Made by a program: the position numbers and the translations under genes
Assembly (NCBI GenBank): GCA_028687475.1
Contig: JAQUAB010000003.1
Location: 62,001-126,000 of the forward strand
Direction of reading: 5' to 3'
Length of the DNA: 64,000 nt
Source of the DNA: Candidatus Gracilibacteria bacterium
GTDB lineage: Bacteria > Patescibacteriota > Gracilibacteria > BD1-5 > UBA2023
Shown here: positions 44,188 to 53,992 of the stretch, one piece after another
How the letters are laid out: each line of letters begins with the position of its first letter
Position numbering within the stretch: position 1 is the first letter of the stretch
Notes under the pieces: generated by a model
Seen by the model: only the letters and a program-made list of their open reading frames with translations
Told to the model about the DNA's origin: nothing
The model's database searches: none

Positions 44188-44574
44188 ATGTCATATACAA
44201 TGCTTCACTTCGACAAAAATACTCTCGAAAGATGGAATATATCCAACATCAAAGATATCACATGTGTCTTGGAAAATGGTTGATGCGAATGAATGAAGCT
44301 CAATGTGAGAGAATGAATTGCTGAATGAGATTTTTCTATCGCCATCGATTGATCTGAGATACGTTGTTCTATAGAGAAAGATAGTCTACCAACTTTCGAA
44401 GATGCTTATATCACACATACTCCGGAAGGAAACTGGATACTCTCGAGCAAGAATATATTGACAAGATGTGGTTGTGGAAAAAGCTTTCAGACAAAATCAG
44501 GTGACCCAAAAATCGATAAAATTAAGCTCTTAAAGTCGAAACTGCACGAGAAAAATCATACACATCATCATTAA
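44188..44574 (+). CDS. IscA/HesB-like Fe-S carrier, atypical
   Basis: A 128-aa protein seen only with UGA = Gly (four TGA). A-type carriers deliver Fe-S clusters using three Cys: here GGCEGMKL (family G-GC-SG-x) and RCGCGKSFQ (family CGCG-SF) are both present. It has a longer tail ending HTHHH. IscA/ErpA-type function is likely; the partner apo-protein is unknown. Confidence 0.85.
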
Positions 44575-44604
44575 AAAAAGAACCTCGAGAAGGTTCTTTT
44601 TTCG
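44573..44604. terminator. Bidirectional terminator after the IscA-like gene
   Basis: Perfect 12-bp stem aaaaaagaacct/aggttctttttt with a 5-nt loop, between convergent genes. Confidence 0.88.
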
Positions 44605-44615
44605 AATGGAGGCTA

Positions 44616-45713
44616 CTACTTTCCAGAACACACAGCAGTATACTTGGTCACAAGCGATGTATCTTTGCTATAGGTAGCAATTACTTGAGCATCACAGGCT
44701 GTTTGCTTGTCGAGTTTCCCTATCGCTTCGATTTTTGCGATTTCTGCGAGCGATTCTGTATATTTCCCGATAATGAAGTATGTTCGATAACGAATTCGGA
44801 GAAGTTCATACGTTGGAGTATTTGCAGTGAGATAGCTATTCGAAAGAGAAATAACGGAAAGATATCGTTTTTCTGAATATGCCTTCTCAATATCTGTAAG
44901 CGATACCGTGGATGTGCCTGTGGGTGTCTGAGTGGTTGTACCAGAAGATGTAATAGTAGGGGAAGTCGAAACGCTCGGAGAAGCTGCTGTGGCAGTTGTC
45001 GGTGTTGTAACAGTTCCTATAAAAAATGGATCTTGAATAAATGTACGACTTACTCCTGCGAATGGATTGGATCCACTACGAGTGGTATATCTTTCAGTAG
45101 TCGCATTGTATTCGAAAAATCCAACCAATTTTCGTTTATACTGAGTTTTCTCGAATTGATAAAGGATTTTCGCATCATAAATTCCTGTTGTACCAGTTCA
45201 GAAAACAATGTCTACAAAAACATAATCTCCAGATCCAGATTGTACGAATTCATATCCACCAATATTTGCATTTTCTGGAAGACTATATGCATTTCGTATA
45301 TCTTTCCATTCTTTGTGGATTCGGTTCACAAATCCAGAAACATCAGCGCCATACTGGGCTGTAAATTGAGCTGATACTACTCCTGACGACACCGTGGAAG
45401 TGGTACTTGAGGCAGTGAGATTCGCCAAAATTCCTGTGAGATATACTGATGGTATAGATCCGCTTGATGTTGTGTTTTGTACAACAGCTCCTGTATATTC
45501 CGCGAGTGATATCTTGATTCCTGCTTTTACCATCTCATTCTTGAGAATATTATTCTCAGATTCGAGAAACTTGATACGAGCATCATATTGACTCACGAGA
45601 AGAATGAGTTGTTTGAGTGTTTCTTCCGTCGAGAGACTTCCTGTGGCTTCAGCAAAAACAGAAACTGGAAAGAGAAAGAGAAGCATGACAGCAATACGTC
45701 GAAATGCGTGCAT
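44616..45713 (-). CDS. Secreted protein with Ser/Thr-rich linker, unknown
   Basis: A 365-aa exported protein: signal peptide (RRIAVMLLFLFPVSVFA), a predicted coiled coil (LKQLILLVSQYDARIKFLES), a beta-rich domain, a Thr/Ser/Pro linker and a C-terminal helical repeat-like domain (DIEKAYSEKRYLSVISLSNS) similar to TPR. One TGA (45195) is Gly. Possibly surface-exposed. Family unknown. Confidence 0.65.
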
Positions 45714-45739
45714 AAGGACAAAGGTTAATTTATTTTTAA

Positions 45740-46492
45740 CTATAACGACGAAGAAGGAGAAATCAATCTTTTCACGGGAGCATAGCTCTTGCGGTGAATC
45801 GGAGTTATTCCATAATTAATAAGTGAATCTTGATGTTTCCTTGTTCCATAGCCTTTATGTGAGTCAAATCCGTACTGTGGAAAATCCTCATGAAATTCAC
45901 ACATTATCCGATCACGAATCACTTTCGCCACAATCGATGCTGCAGAAATCACAGGAACGAGAGAATCACCGTGAATGATATAGAAAATAGCTATGAGATA
46001 TGAATTATATGATATAAGATTTTTTTGTTTATTTATTTCATCTCTCATACCTCATATCTTATCGTTTATATCTATCCTTCTCCTCTTCTTCGCAAATACA
46101 TATTCACCGTCAAAACTATCAAACCTATAATTATCACATCCATCTATATAAATCTCAACAGAATCAGTATCATCTACGAATTGTAACAACGAAAGAATCA
46201 CATCCTGCATACACTGACGATTCGCTTCGCGAATTCCGAGTTCATCGATGATATCAGCATCACGATACGAAAAAGCGTATTGGCACTCAGAACGATACTG
46301 CATCATTTCTATCTGAGAAAAAAGACTTTCCCGTTTTTCATGCGAAAGCTGTTTCGAATCATCGAGTCCAGAAAGTGAAGAGAGAAGTCATTGAGCAATA
46401 GATGATTCTGCCATCCAACCTCCGACAACTACTGGCCCAGCCCAAGGACCACGTCCTGCTTCATCAATACCAATTATATATGTTTTTTTCAT
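45740..46492 (-). CDS. rnhB: Ribonuclease HII with an AT-rich insertion
   Basis: Removes RNA from RNA-DNA hybrids. The 250-aa product has [16 protein letters not shown] (first catalytic Asp/Glu), [29 protein letters not shown] and HKGYGTRKH. Between the second Asp region and ISAASI there are extra residues ([32 protein letters not shown]) coded by an AT-rich palindromic stretch (45985-46080). TGA codons at 46049, 46388 and elsewhere are Gly. Confidence 0.9.
45985..46080. repeat. AT-rich palindromic segment inside rnhB
   Basis: Contains gatatgaattatatgatataag on one side and ctcatatcttatcg on the other, imperfect inverted copies, much more AT-rich than the flanks. It translates in frame. Likely another inserted repeat. 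Confidence 0.55.
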
Positions 46493-46545
46493 GGAATGAT
46501 TCTAGTGAAAAGTTGCTTTTTTCCAAGTTTTCCCTATCATCAACT

Positions 46546-46952
46546 CGCTCTCATAAGGGACAGATACATGCGCCTTCGGGTGAGGAAAGTCTGGACATCA
46601 CTCCAAGAGGAGAAAAGCTAACGGCTTTGGTTCTGTGATATATCGAAAACACGGAACACGGAAAGTGCCACAGAGACAATACTACTTCCGCAAGGAAGAA
46701 AAGGTGAAAAGTCATTTGGTGTCTCACTTTTGATTATATGAATATTCGTATGTAAAAAGGAAAGGCTACAGATGAGTTCTGTGCAAACAGAAGTGGTAAA
46801 CCCTCTCTGATGCAAGGAGAATGGTATTCATACTGATAATGTCTTGGAGCAGTTGGTGTGAATATACTCCGCTTGAGGTACTACGTGAGTAGTATCCTAG
46901 ATAGATATGTATCGATCGTACAGAATCCGGCTTATTATCTTTTATGGGAGCG
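46546..46952 (+). ncRNA. rnpB: RNase P RNA (type A)
   Basis: The catalytic RNA of RNase P. Conserved blocks are present in order: gaggaaagtctggac (CR-I), acagagacaatac, tggtaaaccctc, and the 3' block gtacagaatccggctta. An 11-bp P1 helix (46546-46556 with 46942-46952, one G-U) closes the molecule and fixes the ends. Confidence 0.9.
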
Positions 46953-46992
46953 TTTTTGGAAATTCAAGATGCAAGATTAAAGATTCAAAATT

Positions 46993-47358
46993 ATGGTAGA
47001 TACTGATAATCTTATTCAGAAGCTCACATATGAATTTGCACTCAAGAGTATTGGAGTCTATAAAACTCTTACTGAAAATAAGAAAGAATTTATTCTTTCG
47101 AAACAATTTCTCAGAAGTAGTACTTCTATATGAGCAAATGTCGAAGAATCTTTATGAGGACAATCTCGAAAAGATTTTATTGCAAAAATGTCTATCGCAC
47201 ACAAAGAAGCAAAAGAAAGTCATTATTGGATTCGACTTTTACACGATAGTTGATATATTTCAGATGATGAATTTTCTATAATAGAAACTGATATTCTTTC
47301 TATTATTCGTATTCTCTCAAAAATTCTTCTCACAACAAAATCAAATATTTCTGAGTAA
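46993..47358 (+). CDS. Four-helix-bundle protein (23S rRNA-IVP family)
   Basis: A 121-aa protein readable only with UGA = Gly. It shows the family core FLRSSTSIGANVEESLGGQ, FIAKMSIAHKEAKESHYWIRLL. Members of TIGR02436 occur within 23S intervening sequences or as scattered genes; their function is not established. Flanked by related AT-rich inverted sequences (attaaagattcaaaatta before, taatctttaattttgaatt after), which hints at past mobility. Confidence 0.9.
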
Positions 47359-47392
47359 TCTTGAATTTTTAATCTTTAATTTTGAATTATTT

Positions 47393-48016
47393 ATGTCTCA
47401 TCTCATGCTCATCGGAATCCAGGGCTCTGGAAAAGGAACTCAAGCTCGCAAGATCCTCGAAAAATATCCAGAATACGTATTGTTCGAAATGGGAACTGAA
47501 CTCAGAAAGTTCGCAGCGAATGGAACTCCCGATGGAGAATATGTTCGCTCTTTTCTCGAGCAATGACTCAAAGCTCCAACAGAATATATTGTGAAACTTA
47601 CAGAGAAATTTCTTGCAGACAATAGAGATAAAAAGATACTCATAGACGGAGCTATTCGAAGTGCTGAGCAAAATGATGCTCTGGAAACTGTTTGGGGTGA
47701 TTTCGAAGTCCTCTGGCTCGATCTGAATGAAGAAACAGCAGTCGAGAGACTTTCTGGTCGTCGTATCGATCCTGTGACGAATGAGACATTCCCTGCAAGC
47801 TTCACCGGAGATACGAATCCAAAAACAGGAAACACTCTCGTCACACGAGCAGATGATACCCCAGAGGCTATACGAAAACGCATTGCCTGGTCCAAATGAG
47901 ACACACTCCCACTCATCGAAGTCTGGAAGCGTCACGGACACACGATTCACCATATTGACGCAAGTCAGAGTGAGGAAGATATTTTCCACTATGTAGAGAA
48001 TGCTATCAATAAATAG
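47393..48016 (+). CDS. adk: Adenylate kinase-family nucleotide kinase
   Basis: A 207-aa P-loop kinase: GIQGSGKGTQARKI (Walker A), FEMGTELRKFA, a lid region with GRRIDPVTNETF, and RADDTPEAIRKRI. This is the Adk/UMP-CMP kinase pattern; the DGAIRS segment differs from the usual DGFPR, so the substrate could vary. TGA at 47565 and 47898 are Gly. A terminator follows. Confidence 0.88.
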
Positions 48017-48252
48017 AACAAAAAAACAAGGGGCACAAAGCCCCTTTTATAATGCACTTTTCAGTGCGATGACCGCTCAGCCCTTCTTTCAGCGTCGAAA
48101 CGATTCCGTTGATTGGGAGTCATACTGGACTTCCCATATTGACGATAGTTTCGTTCCTCCGTTTCACGAAAATGCTTATCCTTCTGAGCCTGCTTAGCGA
48201 CCCTTTGTTTTTGTTTTTCCTGAGCCTCTTGGGCTCGTTTTTTGCGAGACAT
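47989..48252 (-). CDS. Small basic protein; reading frame runs through a TGA into adk
   Basis: Starts MSRKKRAQEAQEKQKQRVAK, a Lys/Gln/Arg-rich helix, then RQYGKSSMTPNQRNRFDAER. At 48061 a TGA would be the natural end (63 aa, before a terminator). With UGA = Gly the frame continues 23 hydrophobic residues (GFVPLVFLFYLLIAFS), through the adk terminator, to TAG 47989, overlapping adk by 28 bp. Either the tail is real or this is a rare residual TGA stop. Confidence 0.55.
48028..48050. terminator. Terminator of adk
   Basis: Stem aaggggc/gcccctt with T-run on both strands. Confidence 0.8.
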
Positions 48253-48436
48253 GATTATCTCCATCGCCACTATGTGTCCATAAGACACTCAAATAGGACG
48301 ATACCTAAAATGGTAAGGAGATTATAATCAAGAAAGTGGAAAGTCAATCCTATTTATAATATATAATATTTGTCAATTTTTGATTGTTTGCTTTTTTCTA
48401 TTGTATAGCTAATCTTCTTGTCGTAAATTATGAATC

Positions 48437-49759
48437 TTGAACTATTTCTACCTCCACATCCCTTTTTGCCGCCAGAAATGCCCGTATTGCAAATTTGCTC
48501 TGACGCCCATTTTTGATGACATGAAGAAAAGACGATACCTCGAATATCTGAAAAGGGAAATTCGAGGATATTTCTCAATTTCCAGTACTAACCTACTAAC
48601 CAACCAACCTGCTACTATCTATTTCTGAGGAGGCACACCATCAATTCTCACTACTACTGAAGTCAGAGAAATCCTCGAATGTTTCCCTGAAGTTCCTTTT
48701 CTAAAGGAGCTGTCTGAAGCAAAGCGGAAGGCTGAGGATTTTTCATGGATTTCTCAGGAAAAAAATCCCCCCTACCCCCCTTTACAAAGGGGGTTTCCAG
48801 AGATTTCTTTCGAATGTAATCCAGAAGACATCACAGAAGGATACGTACGACGACTTTTCGATCTCGGGATCAATCGAATTTCTCTTGGAGTTCAGAGCCT
48901 GAATAATACAACTCTACAATCAATTCACCGCAGTGATAGAGAAAGTATTTTTCATGCACTGGATGCAATACAATCCATCTATAATAGATGAAAAACAATA
49001 ATTGGGGGTTCGGGGGTGGAAACTGTTTGAGTCAGATGAAAAATAGAAAATTGATGAGCAAAGCGAACGAGTTTTTCCACCACCGAAACTTTTGATACTT
49101 TTGGTTACAAAAGTATGGAGAATGATATGAAAAGAAATATATCAATTAACATGGACTTCATTCTCTGACTTCCCTTCTCAAAACCTGGAGAAACGCTCAG
49201 AAATATTCAGGAACTTCATGAGAAATTCCCGTTCATCACTCACACAAGCGTCTACATGCTCGAAGAGGGAATGTACCCGAAAGATTGGAAAAAGAACTCT
49301 ATAAATGAAATCGAAATAGAACAGGAATATGCTGCAATCTGCAAGCATTTCGAGTCACTCTGATGGAATCACTACGAGATATCGAATTGGGCGAAGCCAG
49401 AATACGAAAGTGTACATAATCGCGGATACTGGAATCATACGAATTATCGAGGATTCGGACTCTCTGCAACCAGTTACGAAGATGGGAAGCGATGGGAAAA
49501 CAGCACCAGTTTTTCTCATTATTATCGATGAGAAAATATTTCTTCTGAAAAACTCACTCCTGAACAAATAGAGCTGGAAGAAATCATATTTGGAATCCGA
49601 ACTTTTTCTCTTGATGCTCAGATCTTCCCCAGAGAAATAGTGGAAGAATTGACGCAAGAATGAGCAATAAAAATCGAAGATGAAAGAATAATTCTCACTC
49701 CGGCTTGAATTTTCAGAGAAAATACTATAATCGCGAAACTGATAGAATATATCGAGTAA
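48437..49759 (+). CDS. hemW: HemW-like radical SAM protein with two in-frame insertions
   Basis: Related to oxygen-independent coproporphyrinogen III oxidase; HemW itself is a heme chaperone-type radical SAM protein. The 440-aa product begins NYFYLHIPFCRQKCPYCKF (CxxxCxxC cluster), then IYFGGGTPSIL (first Gly is TGA), FECNPEDI, NRISLGVQS, MDFILGLPF. Two non-family stretches, VPFLKELSEAKRKAEDFS... and IIGGSGVETVG..., come from repeat DNA. The start is TTG 48437: no in-frame ATG fits. Confidence 0.87.
48686..48800. repeat. Palindromic element inserted in frame in hemW (first)
   Basis: Contains gttccttttctaaaggagc and ccccctttacaaaggggg hairpins. The left 57 bp match the element in ABC exporter 2 (36943) with about four differences, but are translated in the other orientation. 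Confidence 0.8.
48992..49120. repeat. Second in-frame insertion in hemW
   Basis: Non-family sequence between SIYNR and the MDFILGLPF motif, including acttttggttacaaaagt, an inverted repeat. It uses five TGA codons as Gly and keeps the frame. Confidence 0.6.
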
Positions 49760-49761
49760 AT

Positions 49762-49837
49762 GCCGCCATAGCTCAGTTGGTAGAGCGCATCCATGGTAAG
49801 GATGAGGTCTCGGGTTCAAGCCCCGATGGTGGCTCCA
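49762..49837 (+). tRNA. tRNA-Thr (GGT)
   Basis: 76 nt: acceptor GCCGCCA/TGGTGGC, D-arm GCTCAGTTGGTAGAGC, anticodon stem-loop CATCC-ATGGTAA-GGATG (anticodon GGT), T-arm with GGTTCAAGCCC, encoded CCA. It starts 2 bp after the hemW stop. Confidence 0.95.
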
Positions 49838-49868
49838 GAAGATTTTATTTCGTAGAACAAGATGAAAA

Positions 49869-50114
49869 ATGTGAACAGAAAAAGGAAAATGGGATCTTTG
49901 ATGATTTGCTCCTCCAAAGAAGAATAATACAAATTCACGTTACTGGCCTCTTGGTTGGAAGCCATGACAACTCGATACAGTAGGAAACACCACAGGAAAA
50001 GTCGATACAGTAGGAAACACCACAGGAAAAGTCGATACAGTAGGAAACACCACAGGAAAAGTCGATACACTTCTTTCTAAAAAAGAAGATCCAGGAAATA
50101 AAAAAAGGAAATAG
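49869..50114 (+). CDS. Hidden small protein with three 10-residue repeats
   Basis: An 81-aa product from ATG 49869 to TAG 50112 with four TGA codons. It starts MGTEKGKWDLGGFAPPKKN, continues RYWPLGWKPGQLDT and then three copies of VDTVGNTTGK, ending in a basic tail (KKEDPGNKKRK). Under the standard code it is invisible. No family recognised. It lies between tRNA-Thr and the secE promoter. Confidence 0.6.
49975..50070 (+). repeat. 30-bp tandem repeat, three copies plus partial
   Basis: gatacagtaggaaacaccac plus aggaaaagtc repeats head-to-tail without spacers. The unit length is a multiple of 3 and keeps the frame of the small protein. Confidence 0.9.
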
Positions 50115-50116
50115 TC

Positions 50117-50144
50117 TTGACTTCCCTGTTTTCTCAATATAATT
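50117..50144 (+). promoter_or_regulatory. Promoter of secE-nusG
   Basis: -35 TTGACT at 50117-50122 and -10 TATAAT starting at about 50138, followed by a leader of about 130 nt with a small hairpin (tccccgagagggga). Confidence 0.6.
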
Positions 50145-50277
50145 CAGAACGTTGACATCCCCGAGAGGGGATTTTAAAATGCTTTGACGAAGAAGAAGTT
50201 TTCCATATACTTTTCTCGTTATTTTTGGAGAATGTTTCTATCTCCTCATTTCCTATCATCTTATCTTCCAATATTTT

Positions 50278-50589
50278 ATGTTCAAATTTTTCTCTGACGC
50301 AAAACAAGAACTCGAGCACGTTGTCTGGCCTACTCCAAATGAGACAAAAAAATACATGTACTACACTGTTGGCGTTATCGTTATTATGGCTTTTCTCCTT
50401 GCTGTTGCTGGATATGTCATGCAGACTTCTCTCTCATCTATGAGAACTGCTCTCGACATGGGAAAAGAAGTGACAACAACAACTTCTGGAGAAGAAAATG
50501 TGACACAAGAAGATCTGAGCAACATCATCGACAGTTTTTCAGGAATCACTACAGATCTCTCATGATCAGTAAGTAATGAGACAAACTAA
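50278..50589 (+). CDS. secE: Protein translocase subunit SecE
   Basis: A 103-aa single-span SecE: FFSDAKQELEHVVWPTPNETKKY is the conserved amphipathic helix, then one membrane segment, then a Thr/Glu-rich tail. One TGA (50563) is Gly. The order secE-nusG is the usual one. An in-frame ATG at 50179 would add 33 residues with an extra hydrophobic stretch; I keep the conserved start. Confidence 0.92.
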
Positions 50590-50617
50590 TATAAACCTCT
50601 TTAACCTTCAATTTTTT

Positions 50618-51169
50618 ATGTTTGATTTTTCCAAAAAAGAGCTCTGAGAATGGTATGTTATTCGTGTTATATCAGGAACAGAAGAAAATGTCCGCCAATC
50701 ACTCATGCAACGTCGTGAAGCATTCGGTCTCGAACAATATATTCTCGATGTTTTCGTTCCCACTCATGATTCTGTCTCTATCCGCGCTGGTGGCAAGAAA
50801 GTTCAACGCAAAAAGAATATTTTCCCTGGATATATTCTCGTACAAATGGTAGTAACCAATGAGAGTTGGTATATTGTCCGAAATACTCCGAATGTGACTG
50901 GTTTTCTTGGTGCAGGTACAGTTCCTGTTCCTGTTCGTGGTGAAGAACTCGAACAACTCAAGTGAATTCTCACAGAAAAGAGCGAAGAATATAATACTGA
51001 TATGCAGATTGGTGATTATGTGGTTGTGAAGAACGGTCCATTCGAAGGCAGTGAAGGCAAAATCATCGAAGTCAACACCAGCAAGGGTACTATCAAGATT
51101 ATGATCAACCTTCTCGGACGTGATACTCCCGTCGAGATCGAATTCGGAAGCGTAAAGTCAAAGAAATAG
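50618..51169 (+). CDS. nusG: Transcription termination/antitermination protein NusG
   Basis: A 183-aa protein: NGN domain (EWYVIRVISGTEENV, IFPGYILVQM, WYIVRNTPNVTGFLG) and a C-terminal KOW domain (VVVKNGPFEGSEGKIIEV). The Gly before EWYVI is TGA (50645). No large insertion. Co-transcribed with secE. Confidence 0.96.
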
Positions 51170-51194
51170 TTTCCTAAATTTCTTCCAAAAACCT

Positions 51195-51854
51195 ATGCGA
51201 ATAGCACTGATTCTTCTTTCCATCGTCGCTCTGATGTTCATCGGAAGTATCTCCTGGTCGCTCATACAATCGAGTGGAACATGGATACAACCGAAATCGA
51301 ATACAGAAAATTCATCGAATGGAACAGACATCGAAACTCTCAAATACCAAATAAAAACGGAAGAAAAGCTCAAAGAACTCGACAGTGTCGTACAAGAACT
51401 TGCGAAGAAAAATGGAATCAATCCTGGAACAAAAACAACAACAGAAGAAAATACAGGTAGTAAAGATGTGACCGATGTGAAACTCTCAGGAAAATTTCTC
51501 GCACAGATCATGCCAACTGCGACGCTCACACTGACGAAAAATAATGGCATATTCTGACTCTATACATTCGATACCAATACAGAATACTCCACATACGAAG
51601 ATGAAAAAATGAGTATGAAAGTTATCGCCAGTTCCGTGAACTACGATACAATGCTGAAAAATATGAAGGCTCTCGGAAAAGATGTATACACCGTAAATGA
51701 AACTAAGACTTTCCCCGTCAGAAGTTTCTATCTCAATCCTCCGAAAACAGATACTATTGTTCGTCTCGTACTCGAATATGAATCCCAATCGGTTGTTATA
51801 GAAATATCAAAAACAAAATTCCCTACTCTCAAAAATCTGCTCCTGAAGAAGTAA
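51195..51854 (+). CDS. Membrane-anchored protein of unknown function
   Basis: A 219-aa protein with an N-terminal anchor (MRIALILLSIVALMFIGSIS), a linker with a short coiled coil, and a C-terminal alpha/beta domain (MKVIASSVNYDTMLKNMKAL; IVRLVLEYESQSVVIEISK). One TGA (51555) is Gly. It lies 26 bp after nusG. No family recognised. Confidence 0.6.
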
Positions 51855-51899
51855 TTCCTCATTCATTATAATTTTTCCTACTTTCTAATTTCCTTATTT

Positions 51900-52391
51900 A
51901 TGGCTGCTGACAAGAAAATCCTCCTTACTCGCGAAGGTCTCATAGAACTCCAGGAAGAACTCCGTTTTCTCCGAGAAGAAAAACGTGTAGAAATTGCTGA
52001 AAAACTCAAAGAAGCTATCTCATACGGTGATCTCTCAGAAAATGCAGAATACCAAGAAGCTCGTGATGAACAAGCTCAAGTAGAACTTCGTATCGCAGAA
52101 CTCGAGGAAATGCTCAAGCCTGGGAACTACGACCTCATCGATGATGAGAAAGGAACAAAAAAGAGAAAAACTGGTATCAATGTCGGAAATACTGTTATCC
52201 TTCAAGAAACTGGAAGCTCAGAAAAAATCACTTATGTCATCGTTGGCGCACAAGAAGCTAACATTTTCGAAAATAAGATATCCAATGAGTCTCCTCTCGG
52301 AAAATCTCTCATCGGGAAAAACGCTGGAGATACAGCAAAAATGACTGCACCATCTGGACAACGAGAATACAATATTATCGAAGTAAAATAA
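51900..52391 (+). CDS. greA: Transcription elongation factor GreA
   Basis: Rescues backtracked RNA polymerase. The 163-aa product has the coiled coil with LTREGLIELQEEL, the acidic tip GDLSENAEYQEARDEQ and the C-terminal domain SPLGKSLIGKNAGD. Normal length; no TGA used. Confidence 0.97.
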   Translation: MAADKKILLTREGLIELQEELRFLREEKRVEIAEKLKEAISYGDLSENAEYQEARDEQAQVELRIAELEEMLKPGNYDLIDDEKGTKKRKTGINVGNTVILQETGSSEKITYVIVGAQEANIFENKISNESPLGKSLIGKNAGDTAKMTAPSGQREYNIIEVK

Positions 52392-52400
52392 TTTCTTCCC

Positions 52401-52832
52401 ATGATTCTCAGAGACATTCATTCCTACTTTTTGGAATATACCATCTCGATACCATTCTTCGCACTTCTTTTTGCTATCGGAGTCAAGTGACTTGTTCATG
52501 CACTCAAGGGACATTTTAGTGTGGCGCGCATGTTCGGAAGTGGTGGTATGCCATCAGCACATTCGACATTTGTCATCGCACTTGCTACTTCGATGGGTAT
52601 GAAATACGGCGTCTGGAGTGATATGTTTACTGTCTGTCTTGTATTTTCTATTATCATCATCTACGATGCTATGAACGTCCGCTACCAAGCTGGCCTTCAT
52701 GCGAAAATCCTCAATCGTATGAATCACCCGAAAGAAGAAGAACTTAATGAATCTATCGGACATACTCCGGCCGAAGCACTTGTCGGAGGAATTATCGGAT
52801 TCAGTACAGCAGTTCTCCTTCTCGGAATATAG
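52401..52832 (+). CDS. DUF212 / divergent PAP2-family membrane protein
   Basis: A 143-aa membrane protein (YuiD family) with GSGGMPSAHSTFVIALATS, an acid-phosphatase-like motif, and HTPAEALVGGIIG. Probably a lipid-linked phosphatase-type enzyme, by family. One TGA at 52488 is Gly. It lies 9 bp after greA. Confidence 0.88.
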
Positions 52833-52901
52833 TCCCATTCCCCAATACCAATACAAAGTTGCTACATTCTGGCAACTTTTATTATTTCTAAAAGCTATTC
52901 T

Positions 52902-53981
52902 ATGTTCTCCATCCACGACGAAAAACAAATTATCAATCTTCTCGAATCCAATGGGCACAAGAAATTCCGTTATGCTCAGATCGAGAATGCAATATATAAG
53001 AATCTCATCACAGACTTCGATGCTATAGAAACACTTCCGAAGGAGATTCGCGAACTCCTCAAGGAAAATTGTTTCCATAATTCTCTCATGATTCACTCAG
53101 AAATCACGAGTGACAACGGACAGACGACAAAGTTTCTCCTCAAAACGCAAGATGGGAAAATGATCGAAGCGGTGATTATGCGCCACCTCTCAGGACGCAA
53201 TACTCTCTGTGTCAGTTGTCAGGCTGGTTGTCCTATGGCCTGTAGCTTTTGTGCGACTGGAAAGCTCGGACTCCTGCGCAATCTTGAATTCTATGAGATT
53301 ATCGATCAGATCATGATAGCGAATATCACCCTCGCGAAAGAAGATAAAAAAATCCGAAATATCGTCTATATGGGAATGGGCGAACCGCTTCTGAATTATG
53401 CGAATGTTGCAGAATCTATCCGAATCGCGAGTCATCAGAAGAAACTCGATCTCTCGAATCGCCGTATCACTATTTCGAGTTGTGGTATTGTTCCAGGAAT
53501 TGAGAAACTCGGGAATGATTTTCCTCAAGTGTCGCTCGCTATTTCTCTTCATGCACCGAATGATGAAGCACGGAAACGTATCATGCCCGTCGAAAATACA
53601 TACCCGATTGACCAACTCATGGCAGCACTCGATCAATACGTCGAGAAGACGAATAAGCGCATTTTCTATGAATATATCATGATCGCTGGAGTGACAGACC
53701 GTCCAGAATACGCTCATGAACTTGCGAATCTCCTCCGTGGGAAGCTCGCACATGTGAACTTCATCCCCTACAATCCCGGAGAATGAACTTCGAGTGATGG
53801 ATTCCAGCCAACTTCCAAAATCATGATACAGAAATTCCAAGACACGCTCGAGAAAGCAGGAATCCCATCAACCGTCCGTCATACTATGGGTGATGATATC
53901 GATGCTGCTTGTGGTCAACTCGCGCTCAAGGAAGAAGGAAAATCCCTCGCGACAGAAAAAGGAAAGAGCATCACACAATAG
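52902..53981 (+). CDS. rlmN: 23S rRNA/tRNA adenine-C2 methyltransferase RlmN
   Basis: Radical SAM enzyme methylating A2503 of 23S rRNA. The 359-aa product has SCQAGCPMACSFCATGKLG (CxxxCxxC), YMGMGEPLLNY, LAISLHAPND and FIPYNPG, with the late catalytic Cys in DIDAACGQL. A single TGA at 53784 is Gly. Confidence 0.96.
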
Positions 53982-53992
53982 GTGATTTATAT

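Noticed and set aside
49975-50070. Possible CRISPR array (30-bp direct repeats)
   Set aside because: The three copies are directly adjacent with no spacers, keep a reading frame, and no cas gene is near.
50179-50277. 33-residue N-terminal extension of SecE
   Set aside because: SecE conservation begins at MFKFFSDAKQE; the extension overlaps a leader hairpin and has a second hydrophobic stretch not found in the family.
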